Shown: in pieces, positions 18,851-27,762 of the stretch
Layout of the letters: the number at the start of each line of letters is the position of its first letter
Numbering within the stretch: the stretch's first letter is position 1
NCBI GenBank assembly: GCA_963748095.1
Contig: CAVVIO010000013.1
Location: 1 to 51,753, forward strand
DNA length: 51,753 nucleotides
Source: CAVVIO01 sp963748095
GTDB taxonomy: Bacteria > Bacteroidota > Bacteroidia > Bacteroidales > UBA10428
Reading direction: 5' to 3'
The notes under the pieces: model-generated
Told to the model about the DNA's origin: nothing
Seen by the model: the letters and a program-made list of their open reading frames with translations, nothing else
Databases searched by the model: none
Position numbers and translations under genes: made by a program

Positions 18851-20485
18851 ATGGCCCACGGAAAGGAAACCCCAAGACAAAAAATGATTGGTATGATGTA
18901 CTTAGTGCTGACAGCAATGCTGGCACTGAATGTATCAAGAAGCGTGCTTGACGCGTTTACCATAATTGAGGAGGGGCTCGGTAAAACCAAAAGTACTATC
19001 AAAACTAAATTAGATGAAGTTTATAAAGATTTTGATTACCAGGAAGAGTTAAACCCTGCTAAAGTTACTCCTTGGCATACAAAAGCGTTGGAAATAAAAA
19101 AGATGGCAAATAGTTTGGTTGATACCGTACAAAATTTAAAAGTAAAAACAGTAATAGCTGCGGAAGGAGATAAAACAGACGCGGTTGTTGATGGTGTAAT
19201 ATATCCCGAAAAGATAGTAGAAACAACGGATTACGATACCCCGGCAAGAATTATGATTGGTACCGATCTTACAAAAAACAGTAAGGCTGCTATTTTAAAA
19301 AATAACGTAGAATTATTCAAGGAAAAACTACTCACTCTTTGTGAAGATAATGAAAAATTAAAAAATTCAGTCTCTAAGAGTCTCGAAACCGAGGATCAGG
19401 TAAATGGTGACGGGGAAAAGGTTTCATGGGAATACCACAAATTCGGGCATTCACCGCTGGTGGGATTTCTGGCTATCATGTCCAGTCTTCAGATTGATGT
19501 ACGTAATGCTGAATCGGAAGTTTTAAATTATCTGTACTCTCAGATTGATGCCGGTGCTGTAAAGTTCAACCAAATAGAAGCTACCGTTATTCCCAATTCC
19601 AATTATATTATTCGTGGAACTAATTATTCAGCCCAGGTATTTCTGGCTGCCCGTGACACTACACAAGATCCTACGATCTACGTAACAAACAACCCTAATC
19701 CATACGATTCGACTTTAAAAGACGGTGTATATACTTATAAAAAACGTCCGGGCGTGAATTATGATTCGTTGCCCATTGTTAATGGAAAAGGTAAATATAC
19801 CGTTCCTGAAAACTCGAACGGATCCCGCACGTGGGGAGGTATTATCAAACTTACAGGACCTTCCGGCGATATTTACCGGCCTTTCAAACAATCTTACAGG
19901 GTAGCCGAGGGTAGTGTAGTTGTGTCTCCTACTAAAATGAATGTTTTTTACCTTGGTGTGGATAATCCGGTAGATATTTCTGTCGGATCGGTTCCTCCGG
20001 ATAAAATTTTCCCGCAGATTACAAATGCAAGTATGATCAAGAAATCAGGAGGTTCATATATTGTCAGACCTAAAAGGCCAGGTAACTCCATTGTTACCGT
20101 ATTTGCAGATATCGACGGTCAACAGAAAAGAATGGGATCTCAGGAATTTCGTGTGAAAATTGTTCCGAATCCGGTAGCTAAAATAAATGGCCAAACCGGA
20201 GGATTAATAAATAAGAACTTGTTATTAGCTCAAATTGGAGTTACTGCCGAAATGGAAAATTTTGATTTTGACTTGAAATTTACCGTTACTGAATTCACAG
20301 TTTCTGCAACTGTTCAGGGTTTTGTACGTGATGCCAAATCAAGTAATAACAGGTTTACCAATGAGCAGATGAATATTATCAGAACCCTGGGCCGAGGTGC
20401 AAGGTTGTATATTCAGGATATTAAGGCCGTTGGGCCTGATGGTTCGCTCAGACCATTATCAACAATTAACTTTGTATTAAATTAA
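18851..20485 (+). CDS. gldM: T9SS/gliding motor protein GldM (PorM)
   Basis: 544 residues. The N-terminus MAHGKETPRQKMIGMMYLV runs into one transmembrane helix (about 13-32), followed by a long helical and then beta-rich periplasmic part with Ig-like domains ending in PLSTINFVLN. Known GldM dimers cross the periplasm and turn with GldL to contact the GldK/GldN ring. Length is near the family norm of about 515-550. Intact, fourth in the operon. Confidence 0.96.
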   Translation: MAHGKETPRQKMIGMMYLVLTAMLALNVSRSVLDAFTIIEEGLGKTKSTIKTKLDEVYKDFDYQEELNPAKVTPWHTKALEIKKMANSLVDTVQNLKVKTVIAAEGDKTDAVVDGVIYPEKIVETTDYDTPARIMIGTDLTKNSKAAILKNNVELFKEKLLTLCEDNEKLKNSVSKSLETEDQVNGDGEKVSWEYHKFGHSPLVGFLAIMSSLQIDVRNAESEVLNYLYSQIDAGAVKFNQIEATVIPNSNYIIRGTNYSAQVFLAARDTTQDPTIYVTNNPNPYDSTLKDGVYTYKKRPGVNYDSLPIVNGKGKYTVPENSNGSRTWGGIIKLTGPSGDIYRPFKQSYRVAEGSVVVSPTKMNVFYLGVDNPVDISVGSVPPDKIFPQITNASMIKKSGGSYIVRPKRPGNSIVTVFADIDGQQKRMGSQEFRVKIVPNPVAKINGQTGGLINKNLLLAQIGVTAEMENFDFDLKFTVTEFTVSATVQGFVRDAKSSNNRFTNEQMNIIRTLGRGARLYIQDIKAVGPDGSLRPLSTINFVLN

Positions 20486-20499
20486 TTTTAAAACCAATA

Positions 20500-21366
20500 A
20501 TGATGAAACGAGTAGTTCTATTTTTAATCGTATTATCCTTGTTCACTATTTCTACTCAGAAATCAAATGCACAAGATCAGATGAAAGAGGTTTATGTGAA
20601 AGAAAATATACCTTTTAAAAAGCCTGTACCTTATGCTTATGTGAGAGAAGCCGATGTGATGTGGTCTAAAATCATATACAGAATGATTGATCTGCGCGAA
20701 AAGCAGAACTTACCCTTGTATTATCCTACCCAACCCATAGGTAACCGGATGAACCTGGTTGACCTGCTATTATATGGTATCGATAATGAAGGTGTACGCG
20801 CATTTGCAACCGACGATCCTTCGGGTGAATTTACGGTTCCCATGACCCGCGATCAGATCGATAATGCTTTCGATGCCGGTGCAGATACTATTAAAACAGC
20901 TGATCCTTCTACCGGACAACTGGTAGAGAGAGTCGTACAGCAGGACAGGCGTACGGATCAGGTGAAACAAATACTCGTGAAAGAGAAATGGTTTTTCGAT
21001 AAGAATGCTTCTGTAATGAAGGTTCAGATAATCGGGTTGTGTCCTGTTCGTGTATATTATCGTCTCGACGACCAGGGATTACCAACTGATGCAGTACAGA
21101 AGAAAAAAACTTTCTGGGTATATTTTCCGGAAATAAGACCTATTCTGGCCGATCACGAAATATTTAATTCACATAACGATGCACAGCAGATATCCTTTGA
21201 TGACTTTTTCTGGCAGCGTCGTTTCGAGAGTTTCATTTTCGCAGAATCAAATGTATACAATAACCGTAATATCAATCAGTATGCACTGGGGATGAATGCT
21301 TTGTTAGAAGCACAAAAAGTAAAGGAATGGTTGTTCAATACCGAACATGACTTGTGGGAATATTAA
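20500..21366 (+). CDS. gldN: T9SS/gliding protein GldN (PorN)
   Basis: 288 residues. Signal peptide about 1-24 (ending in SNAQD). Family features include YVREADVMWSKIIYRMIDLREK, FFDKNASVMKVQIIGLCPV and FDDFFWQRRFESFIF. GldN/PorN binds GldK/PorK in the periplasmic ring. It starts 14 bases after gldM and ends the operon just before a strong intrinsic terminator. Confidence 0.95.
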   Translation: MMKRVVLFLIVLSLFTISTQKSNAQDQMKEVYVKENIPFKKPVPYAYVREADVMWSKIIYRMIDLREKQNLPLYYPTQPIGNRMNLVDLLLYGIDNEGVRAFATDDPSGEFTVPMTRDQIDNAFDAGADTIKTADPSTGQLVERVVQQDRRTDQVKQILVKEKWFFDKNASVMKVQIIGLCPVRVYYRLDDQGLPTDAVQKKKTFWVYFPEIRPILADHEIFNSHNDAQQISFDDFFWQRRFESFIFAESNVYNNRNINQYALGMNALLEAQKVKEWLFNTEHDLWEY

Positions 21367-21394
21367 AAAATAGAATTTAACTTTTAATAAAAAA

Positions 21395-21421
21395 AGCTCT
21401 CAGATTGAGAGCTTTTTTTTA
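21395..21421. terminator. Bidirectional intrinsic terminator between gldN and manC
   Basis: Perfect stem AGCTCTCA (21395-21402), loop GAT, TGAGAGCT (21406-21413), with a run of T after it and a run of A before it. It therefore serves both the T9SS operon and the convergent manC gene. Confidence 0.9.
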
Positions 21422-22516
21422 TATATATTTTTCTCCTTTTTCTAATTTCACATCATTCACAAACTGCTTTATTTTTTGTTCGTCTTTTTTCTTACAAATC
21501 AGCAGTATGTTATCGGAATCTACTACAATATAGTCATCCAGTCCCTGAATTATTGCCAGTTTATCATCGGGTAAATTAATGATGCAGTTATTTGAATCAT
21601 AGGAAAAAACATTTTTACCGCTGATCGAATTATTAAACTCATCTTTCTCCAGCATGTCGTAAAGAGAGCCCCAGGTACCTAAATCGGACCAGCCAAAATC
21701 GGAACAAAGTACATATACATTTTCTGCCTTTTCCATTATTCCATAATCGATGGATATATTTTTACAACTTGGGTATGTTTTGGAAATAAAAACTTTTTCC
21801 TCATCGGTATTATAAAAGCCTGATCCTTCCTTGAAAAGATTATCTACATCGGGTAAAAATGTACTAAATGATTTCATTATCGTTGGTAAAGACCAGAAAA
21901 ATATTCCGGAATTCCAATAAAAGTCTCCACTTTCCATAAATAACTCAGCCATTTTCAGATCTGGTTTTTCAGTAAATGTCTTAACCTTTCTGAAACTCTT
22001 GTTTACAACAATCTTTTCCGTCCCCCCTCCATTTATCTGAATATACCCATATCCAGTTTCAGGCCGACTTGGTTTAATTCCTAATGTCAGCAGGCTTTCG
22101 TTTTCACCAACAAAATCCAACCCCATTTTAAGAACATCAATAAACTCATCTTCCTTTAAAATCAGATGGTCTGAAGGTGCCACAACTATTTTAGCCGATG
22201 GATTTATTGCCATAATTTTGTAATTGGCGTATGCAATACAGGGAGCCGTATTACGTCTCATTGGTTCAAGCAGCACCTGATTTTTACTTATTTCCGGAAG
22301 TTGTTCCAGAATTATATCTCCATAATCTTCATTGGTCACTATTAAAATATTTTCAGCAGGAATGTATTTGTTGAATCGTTCAAAAGTTTGCTGCAACAAA
22401 GTTTTTCCTGTTCCGAGAATATCAAGAAATTGTTTTGGTTTTTTAGTACGGCTTAATGGCCAGAAACGGCTTCCTATTCCACCTGCCATGATAACACAAT
22501 AATTGTCAGATTTCAT
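21419..22516 (-). CDS. manC: Mannose-1-phosphate guanylyltransferase
   Basis: 365 residues. Makes GDP-mannose from mannose 1-phosphate and GTP. Nucleotidyltransferase signature MAGGIGSRFWPLSRTKKPKQ at the start, then VAPSDHLI, GYGYIQ, FTEKPDLKMA, WNSGIFFW and FGWSDLGTWGSL. This is the short form without the phosphomannose isomerase domain. It probably feeds surface glycan or lipopolysaccharide synthesis. The stop overlaps the shared terminator. Confidence 0.92.
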   Translation of the reverse strand: MKSDNYCVIMAGGIGSRFWPLSRTKKPKQFLDILGTGKTLLQQTFERFNKYIPAENILIVTNEDYGDIILEQLPEISKNQVLLEPMRRNTAPCIAYANYKIMAINPSAKIVVAPSDHLILKEDEFIDVLKMGLDFVGENESLLTLGIKPSRPETGYGYIQINGGGTEKIVVNKSFRKVKTFTEKPDLKMAELFMESGDFYWNSGIFFWSLPTIMKSFSTFLPDVDNLFKEGSGFYNTDEEKVFISKTYPSCKNISIDYGIMEKAENVYVLCSDFGWSDLGTWGSLYDMLEKDEFNNSISGKNVFSYDSNNCIINLPDDKLAIIQGLDDYIVVDSDNILLICKKKDEQKIKQFVNDVKLEKGEKYI

Positions 22517-22694
22517 TTTATAAAAACTTTATATTCAGTTTATCCATTTTTTCAGGTTAAGTGGTCTAAGATAATAAAATTCATACATTATTACCTGCCC
22601 AATTTTGACAGACTGTTTGTTCACAAAGATTAATGGCTAATAATCCAATTATTGTATCATATTATTTGTATTTTTAAACCTCAAATTTTGGTGC

Positions 22695-23438
22695 ATGAGA
22701 TTTTTAGAAGAATTCGGAAAATATCTCCTTTTGATGAGGATGGTTTTCTCCAGACCTGAAAAATTTAAAGTATATTATCGTCAAACAATAGTGGAAATCG
22801 AAAGTCTGGTAATTAATTCGATTGGAATTGTCATTATCATTTCACTATTCATGGGGGCAGTTATCACTCTTCAAACGAGATACAACCTTGAAAATCCGTT
22901 AATTCCACTATACCTGATCGGTTTAACCGCCCGGGATACCATGTTACTCGAATTCTCATCCACCATGGTGGGACTAATACTTGCCGGGAAAGTAGGATCA
23001 AATGTGGCTTCGGAAATCGGCCATATGAGGATTACCGAACAAATTGATGCCTTAGAAATAATGGGGGTGAATTCTGCCAGTTATCTTATTTTACCCAAAA
23101 TAATTGCTACTGTTGTCTTCAACCCAATGCTGACGATGATCAGTATGTTCGTTGGAATTTCAGGCGGCTGGCTTGCAGCAGTTTTTACCGGGGCATTAAG
23201 CTCTGCTGATTATATCATGGGTATTCAATACTGGTTCATACCTTATTATATTACTTATGCAATGATCAAGACCGTGGTATTTGCTTTTATTATCACTTCA
23301 GTTCCGGCATTTTTTGGCTATTATGTGAAGGGTGGCGCTCTCGAGGTTGGGAAAGCCAGTACCAGGGGAGTAGTTACAAGCAGTATTCTGATACTTTTAT
23401 TTAACCTTATTCTTACGCAAATGCTTTTGGCAAAATGA
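22695..23438 (+). CDS. mlaE: MlaE-family ABC lipid transporter permease
   Basis: 247 residues with five to six hydrophobic segments. Family features are MGAVITLQTRYNL, the core GLILAGKVGSNVASEIGHMRITEQIDALE (split here only for length) and YYVKGGALEVGKASTRGVV. MlaE permeases work with an MlaF ATPase and an MCE-domain protein to move phospholipids between membranes. The stop overlaps the mlaF start as ATGA. No MCE (mlaD) gene follows here, unlike the usual operon, so it must lie elsewhere. Confidence 0.92.
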   Translation: MRFLEEFGKYLLLMRMVFSRPEKFKVYYRQTIVEIESLVINSIGIVIIISLFMGAVITLQTRYNLENPLIPLYLIGLTARDTMLLEFSSTMVGLILAGKVGSNVASEIGHMRITEQIDALEIMGVNSASYLILPKIIATVVFNPMLTMISMFVGISGGWLAAVFTGALSSADYIMGIQYWFIPYYITYAMIKTVVFAFIITSVPAFFGYYVKGGALEVGKASTRGVVTSSILILLFNLILTQMLLAK

Positions 23439-24188
23439 TCGAAGCACGGAATATATTCAAATCATTCAGTGGAAAAGTAGTATTGGACGATATTTCTGTT
23501 TCTTTTGAAAAAGGAAAAACCAACCTTATAATCGGGCAAAGCGGATCTGGAAAAACGGTACTTGGTAAAATCACTGATTGGCCTTCATCCCATTGATAGC
23601 GGGAGTGTTCTTTATGATGGCCGTGACCTGGTGAAAATGTCATTCAGACAAAGAAAGGATATACGAAAAGAAATGGGAATGTTATTTCAGGGGGGTGCAT
23701 TATTCGATTCACTCACTGTAGAAGAAAATGTAATTTTCCCTCTTGAAATGTTCTCAGATATGAGTCACAAAGAAAAAATTGAACGTGCCAATTTTTGTTT
23801 AAAACGTGTAAACCTTGAAAATGTTAACCATCTGTTTCCTGCTGAACTGAGTGGGGGTATGCAAAAACGTGTCGCAATTGCTCGTGCCATTGTGCAAAAT
23901 CCAAAATACTTGTTCTGTGACGAACCAAATTCCGGCCTCGATCCCTTAACGGCAATAGTAATTGACAAATTAATCAGCGAAATTACACATGAGTTTGATA
24001 TGACTACCATTATTAATACCCACGATATGAATTCGGTGATGGAAATCGGAGAAAAAGTGGTTTTTATTCATAGTGGTGAAAAATGCTGGGAAGGAACCAA
24101 AGATGAAATTCTGAATTCAGATGATGCTATTTTGAATGATTTTGTTTTTGCTTCTAATTTTGCAAAAAAAATTAAGGATATGAGTTGA
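23435..24188 (+). CDS. mlaF: MlaF-family ABC ATPase, one frame shift
   Basis: About 250 residues after correcting one extra base near 23565 (GTACTTGGTAAAATC). The first part ends at the Walker A GQSGSGKT (residues 34-41); the corrected frame reads TVLVKSLIGLHPIDSG. Then come ALFDSLTVEENVIFPL, the signature LSGGMQKRVAIARA, Walker B LFCDEPNSGLDP and the switch region INTHDMNSVMEIG. ATG overlaps the mlaE stop, so the pair is translationally coupled. A one-base excess in a short G run inside a fully conserved protein suggests a read error. Confidence 0.9.
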
Positions 24189-24240
24189 GAAAGTAATTCA
24201 GAATGTCAGTGATAAATTCGGAAAAATAATAAAACTAAAA

Positions 24241-24501
24241 CTATTCTTTAACTTCTTCAAAATCGATATATTCTCCCTCACTATTTTCAACTTTCTTATC
24301 AGACTTAGGAATATAATCAATTGTTACTTTACCTTCTTTTTGTTTTTTTTGGTGGTTGTTTTGCTGTTGACCGGGTGAAGTAAATGTTCCCATTTTCTTT
24401 TCCACATAATTTTTCAGAAAAACAGGAATAACATATCGTATAATAAGTTTTGCCCCGTAATAAATAAGCAGAATAATTAATACTGTCCTTAAAAAACTCA
24501 T
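24241..24501 (-). CDS. DUF4834 family small membrane protein
   Basis: 86 residues: one N-terminal transmembrane helix (about 3-28), a Gln/Asn/Lys-rich linker, then VTIDYIPKSDKK and an acidic end YIDFEEVKE. This matches the DUF4834 pattern seen widely in Bacteroidota, function unknown. Convergent with mlaF, with a 52-base gap. Confidence 0.7.
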   Translation of the reverse strand: MSFLRTVLIILLIYYGAKLIIRYVIPVFLKNYVEKKMGTFTSPGQQQNNHQKKQKEGKVTIDYIPKSDKKVENSEGEYIDFEEVKE

Positions 24502-24518
24502 TTGTTTATCTTAAAGCA

Positions 24519-24526
24519 CAAAGGTA
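24519..24526 (-). promoter_or_regulatory. Bacteroidota -7 box before the DUF4834 gene
   Basis: CAAAGGTA on the plus strand reads TACCTTTG on the minus strand, an exact TAnnTTTG, 18 bases upstream of the ATG. No clear -33 TTTG was found at the usual distance. Confidence 0.45.
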
Positions 24527-24600
24527 TTATATTTTTTAATAAGTAGGAAGTTTTATGTCCCCTGGTTAGCGTTAAAAACAGTTAAATCAGTTATTTATTA

Positions 24601-26061
24601 TTAAAAAACCAACGGTTTATCCTTCATGATTTTCTTTTGCGGGTTACATGCAAATACAAGATTGAGTCCTAGTCTGAAATTAAATGTCCTTGTATTATAT
24701 GGTAATAGGATGGGAGAAGATTTTATACGGTCGTACGCTAGAGGTATGTTATCACTAATAAAGTACAAATTGAAAGGTCCTAATCTGGTTGAAATGCCAA
24801 GCCCCAGGTTATTATATGTCTTATTCATAATGGAATAAGAAACCGTTGCGGCAAAACCCCTGAAAGGATAAAAGTTGGTTGAAAGAGTGAACTGCTGCCT
24901 TAATTTTCCTTTTATCATTTCTGTTCTTGAAAGTAGTCCGAAGCTTATCTGGTCAAGAACATGATAATTCACTCCCAGGTATAGTTTACCATTCAGAAAT
25001 GTTGTATAAGGATCATTGGAATTTGTTAATGTTAAGGTGTTTTTAATCGAATCCAGCAACATTTGTCCGATATCGGAAGAATCGTTGTTGAAATCTACAG
25101 TAGCTCCCTGAAAATCAAAGCTGGCATCCTGAGACATATTATAGGTATAACTTTTCCAGCGAATGTATCCCAGATCCAGCAGGCTGGCGGAAACTGTAAG
25201 CTTATCCAGGGGTTTGTAATGAACACCTAAATCAATTCCCAATCCAAAATTTTTGGTGAACATTTTACTATAATCTTTTACTTGCAGATTATCATCAAAA
25301 GACATGTTATCGAAATCCAAATTACCGTCTGAATTTGTAGGTATTGAAACTCCAGGCAGACTGGCATTTACGTTGAATTTTGACTGAAGGGTCCATTGAT
25401 CAAGTCCTGTATTGACATGAATATCGGTATTGGAAGTACTAAGGTTGGCCAGTCCAAACAATAATTTACCTTTTACACCAACACTAAGTTCTTCACTGAA
25501 TTTTTTAGATACACCCAAAGATACGGCAGTATAATTATTTATATCTATACCCAAACCACTTAAATCCAATACATCGCCGCTATTATTACCTTCTAGCATA
25601 AAATTCACCAGATCGCCCGGGTAACTGAATTTCATCGATTCTCTCAAAGTTATATCAACCGAAAAAAACATCTCGCTTATCCTGAATCCAAATGAAGTAA
25701 GGTTCAGATCTGCTTCCTCGGTAATATAATTTGTCTTACCAAAGTTTTTCAGAAAATCATTCAGATTCGCTTTTGGATGTAAAAAAGTAATTACCGAATC
25801 CAATTCCTGATCGTACCACAGGATATCTTTCAGGCTAAGAGAGCTGTTATCCGTATTGATATAAAAAGGAGAAAATCCAGGGAATCCCAGGTAAAATCCA
25901 CAATCTGGCTGTGTTGCCGGATTAAGGAAATGCGACTGGGGAACCTCATGCATATAATACAGGGTATTGCTTTGCTGTCCGATCAGGTTACCGGTTAGCC
26001 CGCTAAATAATACAGCGATAATAATTATACCTGCTTTTCTATATATGTTTGACTTAGTCAT
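24601..26061 (-). CDS. DUF5723 family outer-membrane beta-barrel protein
   Basis: 486 residues. Signal peptide about 1-29 (ending LTGNLIGQ), then SNTLYYMHEVPQSHFLNPATQPDCGFYLGFPG, the DUF5723 start, which resembles the FadL/PorV-type barrels of Bacteroidota. Alternating strands follow (LYLGVNYHVLDQISFGL, GPFNLYFISDNIPLAYD). The end matches the type of barrel that closes with a strand near FNFRLGLNLVF. Function unknown. It is 15 bases downstream of a lipoprotein gene, which in turn overlaps or nearly touches the large protein upstream, so the three probably form one unit. Confidence 0.75.
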   Translation of the reverse strand: MTKSNIYRKAGIIIIAVLFSGLTGNLIGQQSNTLYYMHEVPQSHFLNPATQPDCGFYLGFPGFSPFYINTDNSSLSLKDILWYDQELDSVITFLHPKANLNDFLKNFGKTNYITEEADLNLTSFGFRISEMFFSVDITLRESMKFSYPGDLVNFMLEGNNSGDVLDLSGLGIDINNYTAVSLGVSKKFSEELSVGVKGKLLFGLANLSTSNTDIHVNTGLDQWTLQSKFNVNASLPGVSIPTNSDGNLDFDNMSFDDNLQVKDYSKMFTKNFGLGIDLGVHYKPLDKLTVSASLLDLGYIRWKSYTYNMSQDASFDFQGATVDFNNDSSDIGQMLLDSIKNTLTLTNSNDPYTTFLNGKLYLGVNYHVLDQISFGLLSRTEMIKGKLRQQFTLSTNFYPFRGFAATVSYSIMNKTYNNLGLGISTRLGPFNLYFISDNIPLAYDRIKSSPILLPYNTRTFNFRLGLNLVFACNPQKKIMKDKPLVF

Positions 26062-26076
26062 AACCTTTATGAAGGA

Positions 26077-27762
26077 TTAATTATTATTAATATTATCTGT
26101 ATAATGTGCTTTGGCCTCCACCCCGAATTTAAATTTCAATTCGTAAGTGCTTAATATTTTAACGGAGGATACATTGTCCGGATCGTATGAACTGAAATTA
26201 CCGATGATTATCATTTTGTTGGCCACATTAAACAAATTATTAATTTCAGCACTGTTCAGACCGGTAAATCCGGTAGTTTCCTGGACCTGATCGAGTAACG
26301 TGATCCCGTTTGCATCAACAGGTGCTGCCTGTAAAAATACCTGACCGGTTGTTTCATTCAGTTTAATTGTGTCCAGATTTATGTTATTGATAGAATCATA
26401 GAGGATAACAGAAGCATTTATATTAACCGGGAACTCGTTTGTAAACCAATAATGCAGGTTGGCATATTCAATATATTTTGTTTCATCAACATTTTCAATA
26501 TCCAGTTTTAACGTATCTCTGAACTGCAGGTTGGACCTGAATTCCAAAGGAATTTCCACATCAAGCCCAACATTAATTCTACTGTTCCCAAGTACAAAGT
26601 TGGTTACTGCAGTATTACCACCCGGATTGGCTGCCAGTACACCGTCGAAAGCTACCTGTGTTGGAGGAGGGAACTCTAAAAACTGATCTATATTGGGAAT
26701 GTTGTTCCTGCTAAATGAAATCTTTCCCGAACTTTCAGGAACCTGGTAATTGTCCGAAGCGGTAATTACCTGTAATGGAGGATCAAGAATTACACTGTCA
26801 CCATTATCAAATAATCCTTTTATCCTGATATCGAAACCCAATGGAAAACCAAATGTATGATCGTACAGGAAATTTATTTTCGGGTTAGTTATGGCAAATA
26901 ATCCTGACAAACCGGATATTTCATCCAGATTAGTTTCTATAAGTGTATCATATTTAAATTCTGAATCGCCAAAATATCCGAAAAGTGCATCGAATTTCTT
27001 AAAGTCAAGAAATGAAAAATCAATTTTTACCTCATCTCCGGTACTTATTCCTTCTCCCGGATTCTTGAATAATTTCAAATGAAAATGAACGTCAATATAG
27101 CTGGTATCCGGAATAGTATTATCAACCAACACTTTAGCATTTTGTAATGGATAGGTATACATTTGCTGAAAATTTCCATCAGTACTACTGATCTGAATAA
27201 TCTCTTCAAATGGCTGCCCGTTTCTTATTATAGATGGACAAGTAATGTATAATACTCCTGCATGCCTGTATGTTGATCTTACATTTATATACATATTACC
27301 CTGGTTGAACAGGGCACTATCGATACGTATACCACTGTCAACGGCAAAATCGAATTTTTCTGTCTTATCAATGATCAATGAATCCCAAAGTGATGTGGGT
27401 GGGATATCTACATCATTTCGCAGATAATAACTGAAAGTATCCTGTTCGGGAATATTTAAAAGATCATTAACATTAAAAGAAAACAGTGAATCCTCATGCA
27501 ATACTAAACTTACCGAGTCTCCATTAAAGACAAGAGCAGAGTCACTGTTATCTCCGACCAGGTCTTTCAAATTAAATTTACCGTTGACTATAGGAGCTGC
27601 CAGACTTGGGTCTAACTGAATCTGGCCCGACATCCTGTCAAAATCCAGGGTGTCTTTTACACAGGAATTTATAAGGAAAACGAAAAAAATAATTATCGCC
27701 AATCCTGGTAAATTATTCCGATATCTCTTAATATACATATGGATAAAATTTAATATGCTCAT
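26077..27762 (-). CDS. Large uncharacterised lipoprotein
   Basis: Up to 561 residues. Lipobox FLINSC with Cys34, or Cys26 if translation starts at the second ATG (27738), which gives a more normal signal peptide. The mature part is beta-rich and Asp-rich, with phrases such as GQIQLDPSLAAPIVNGKF near the N-terminus. I recognise no catalytic motif. The first ATG overlaps the upstream stop by 4 bases, which favours translational coupling and leaves the start open. It probably sits on the outer membrane beside the DUF5723 barrel. Confidence 0.65.
   Translation of the reverse strand: MSILNFIHMYIKRYRNNLPGLAIIIFFVFLINSCVKDTLDFDRMSGQIQLDPSLAAPIVNGKFNLKDLVGDNSDSALVFNGDSVSLVLHEDSLFSFNVNDLLNIPEQDTFSYYLRNDVDIPPTSLWDSLIIDKTEKFDFAVDSGIRIDSALFNQGNMYINVRSTYRHAGVLYITCPSIIRNGQPFEEIIQISSTDGNFQQMYTYPLQNAKVLVDNTIPDTSYIDVHFHLKLFKNPGEGISTGDEVKIDFSFLDFKKFDALFGYFGDSEFKYDTLIETNLDEISGLSGLFAITNPKINFLYDHTFGFPLGFDIRIKGLFDNGDSVILDPPLQVITASDNYQVPESSGKISFSRNNIPNIDQFLEFPPPTQVAFDGVLAANPGGNTAVTNFVLGNSRINVGLDVEIPLEFRSNLQFRDTLKLDIENVDETKYIEYANLHYWFTNEFPVNINASVILYDSINNINLDTIKLNETTGQVFLQAAPVDANGITLLDQVQETTGFTGLNSAEINNLFNVANKMIIIGNFSSYDPDNVSSVKILSTYELKFKFGVEAKAHYTDNINNN

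Noticed and set aside
23562..24188. Short mlaF starting inside the gene
   Set aside because: It would lack the Walker A motif; the upstream frame supplies it with the start coupled to mlaE, so a one-base error is the better reading.
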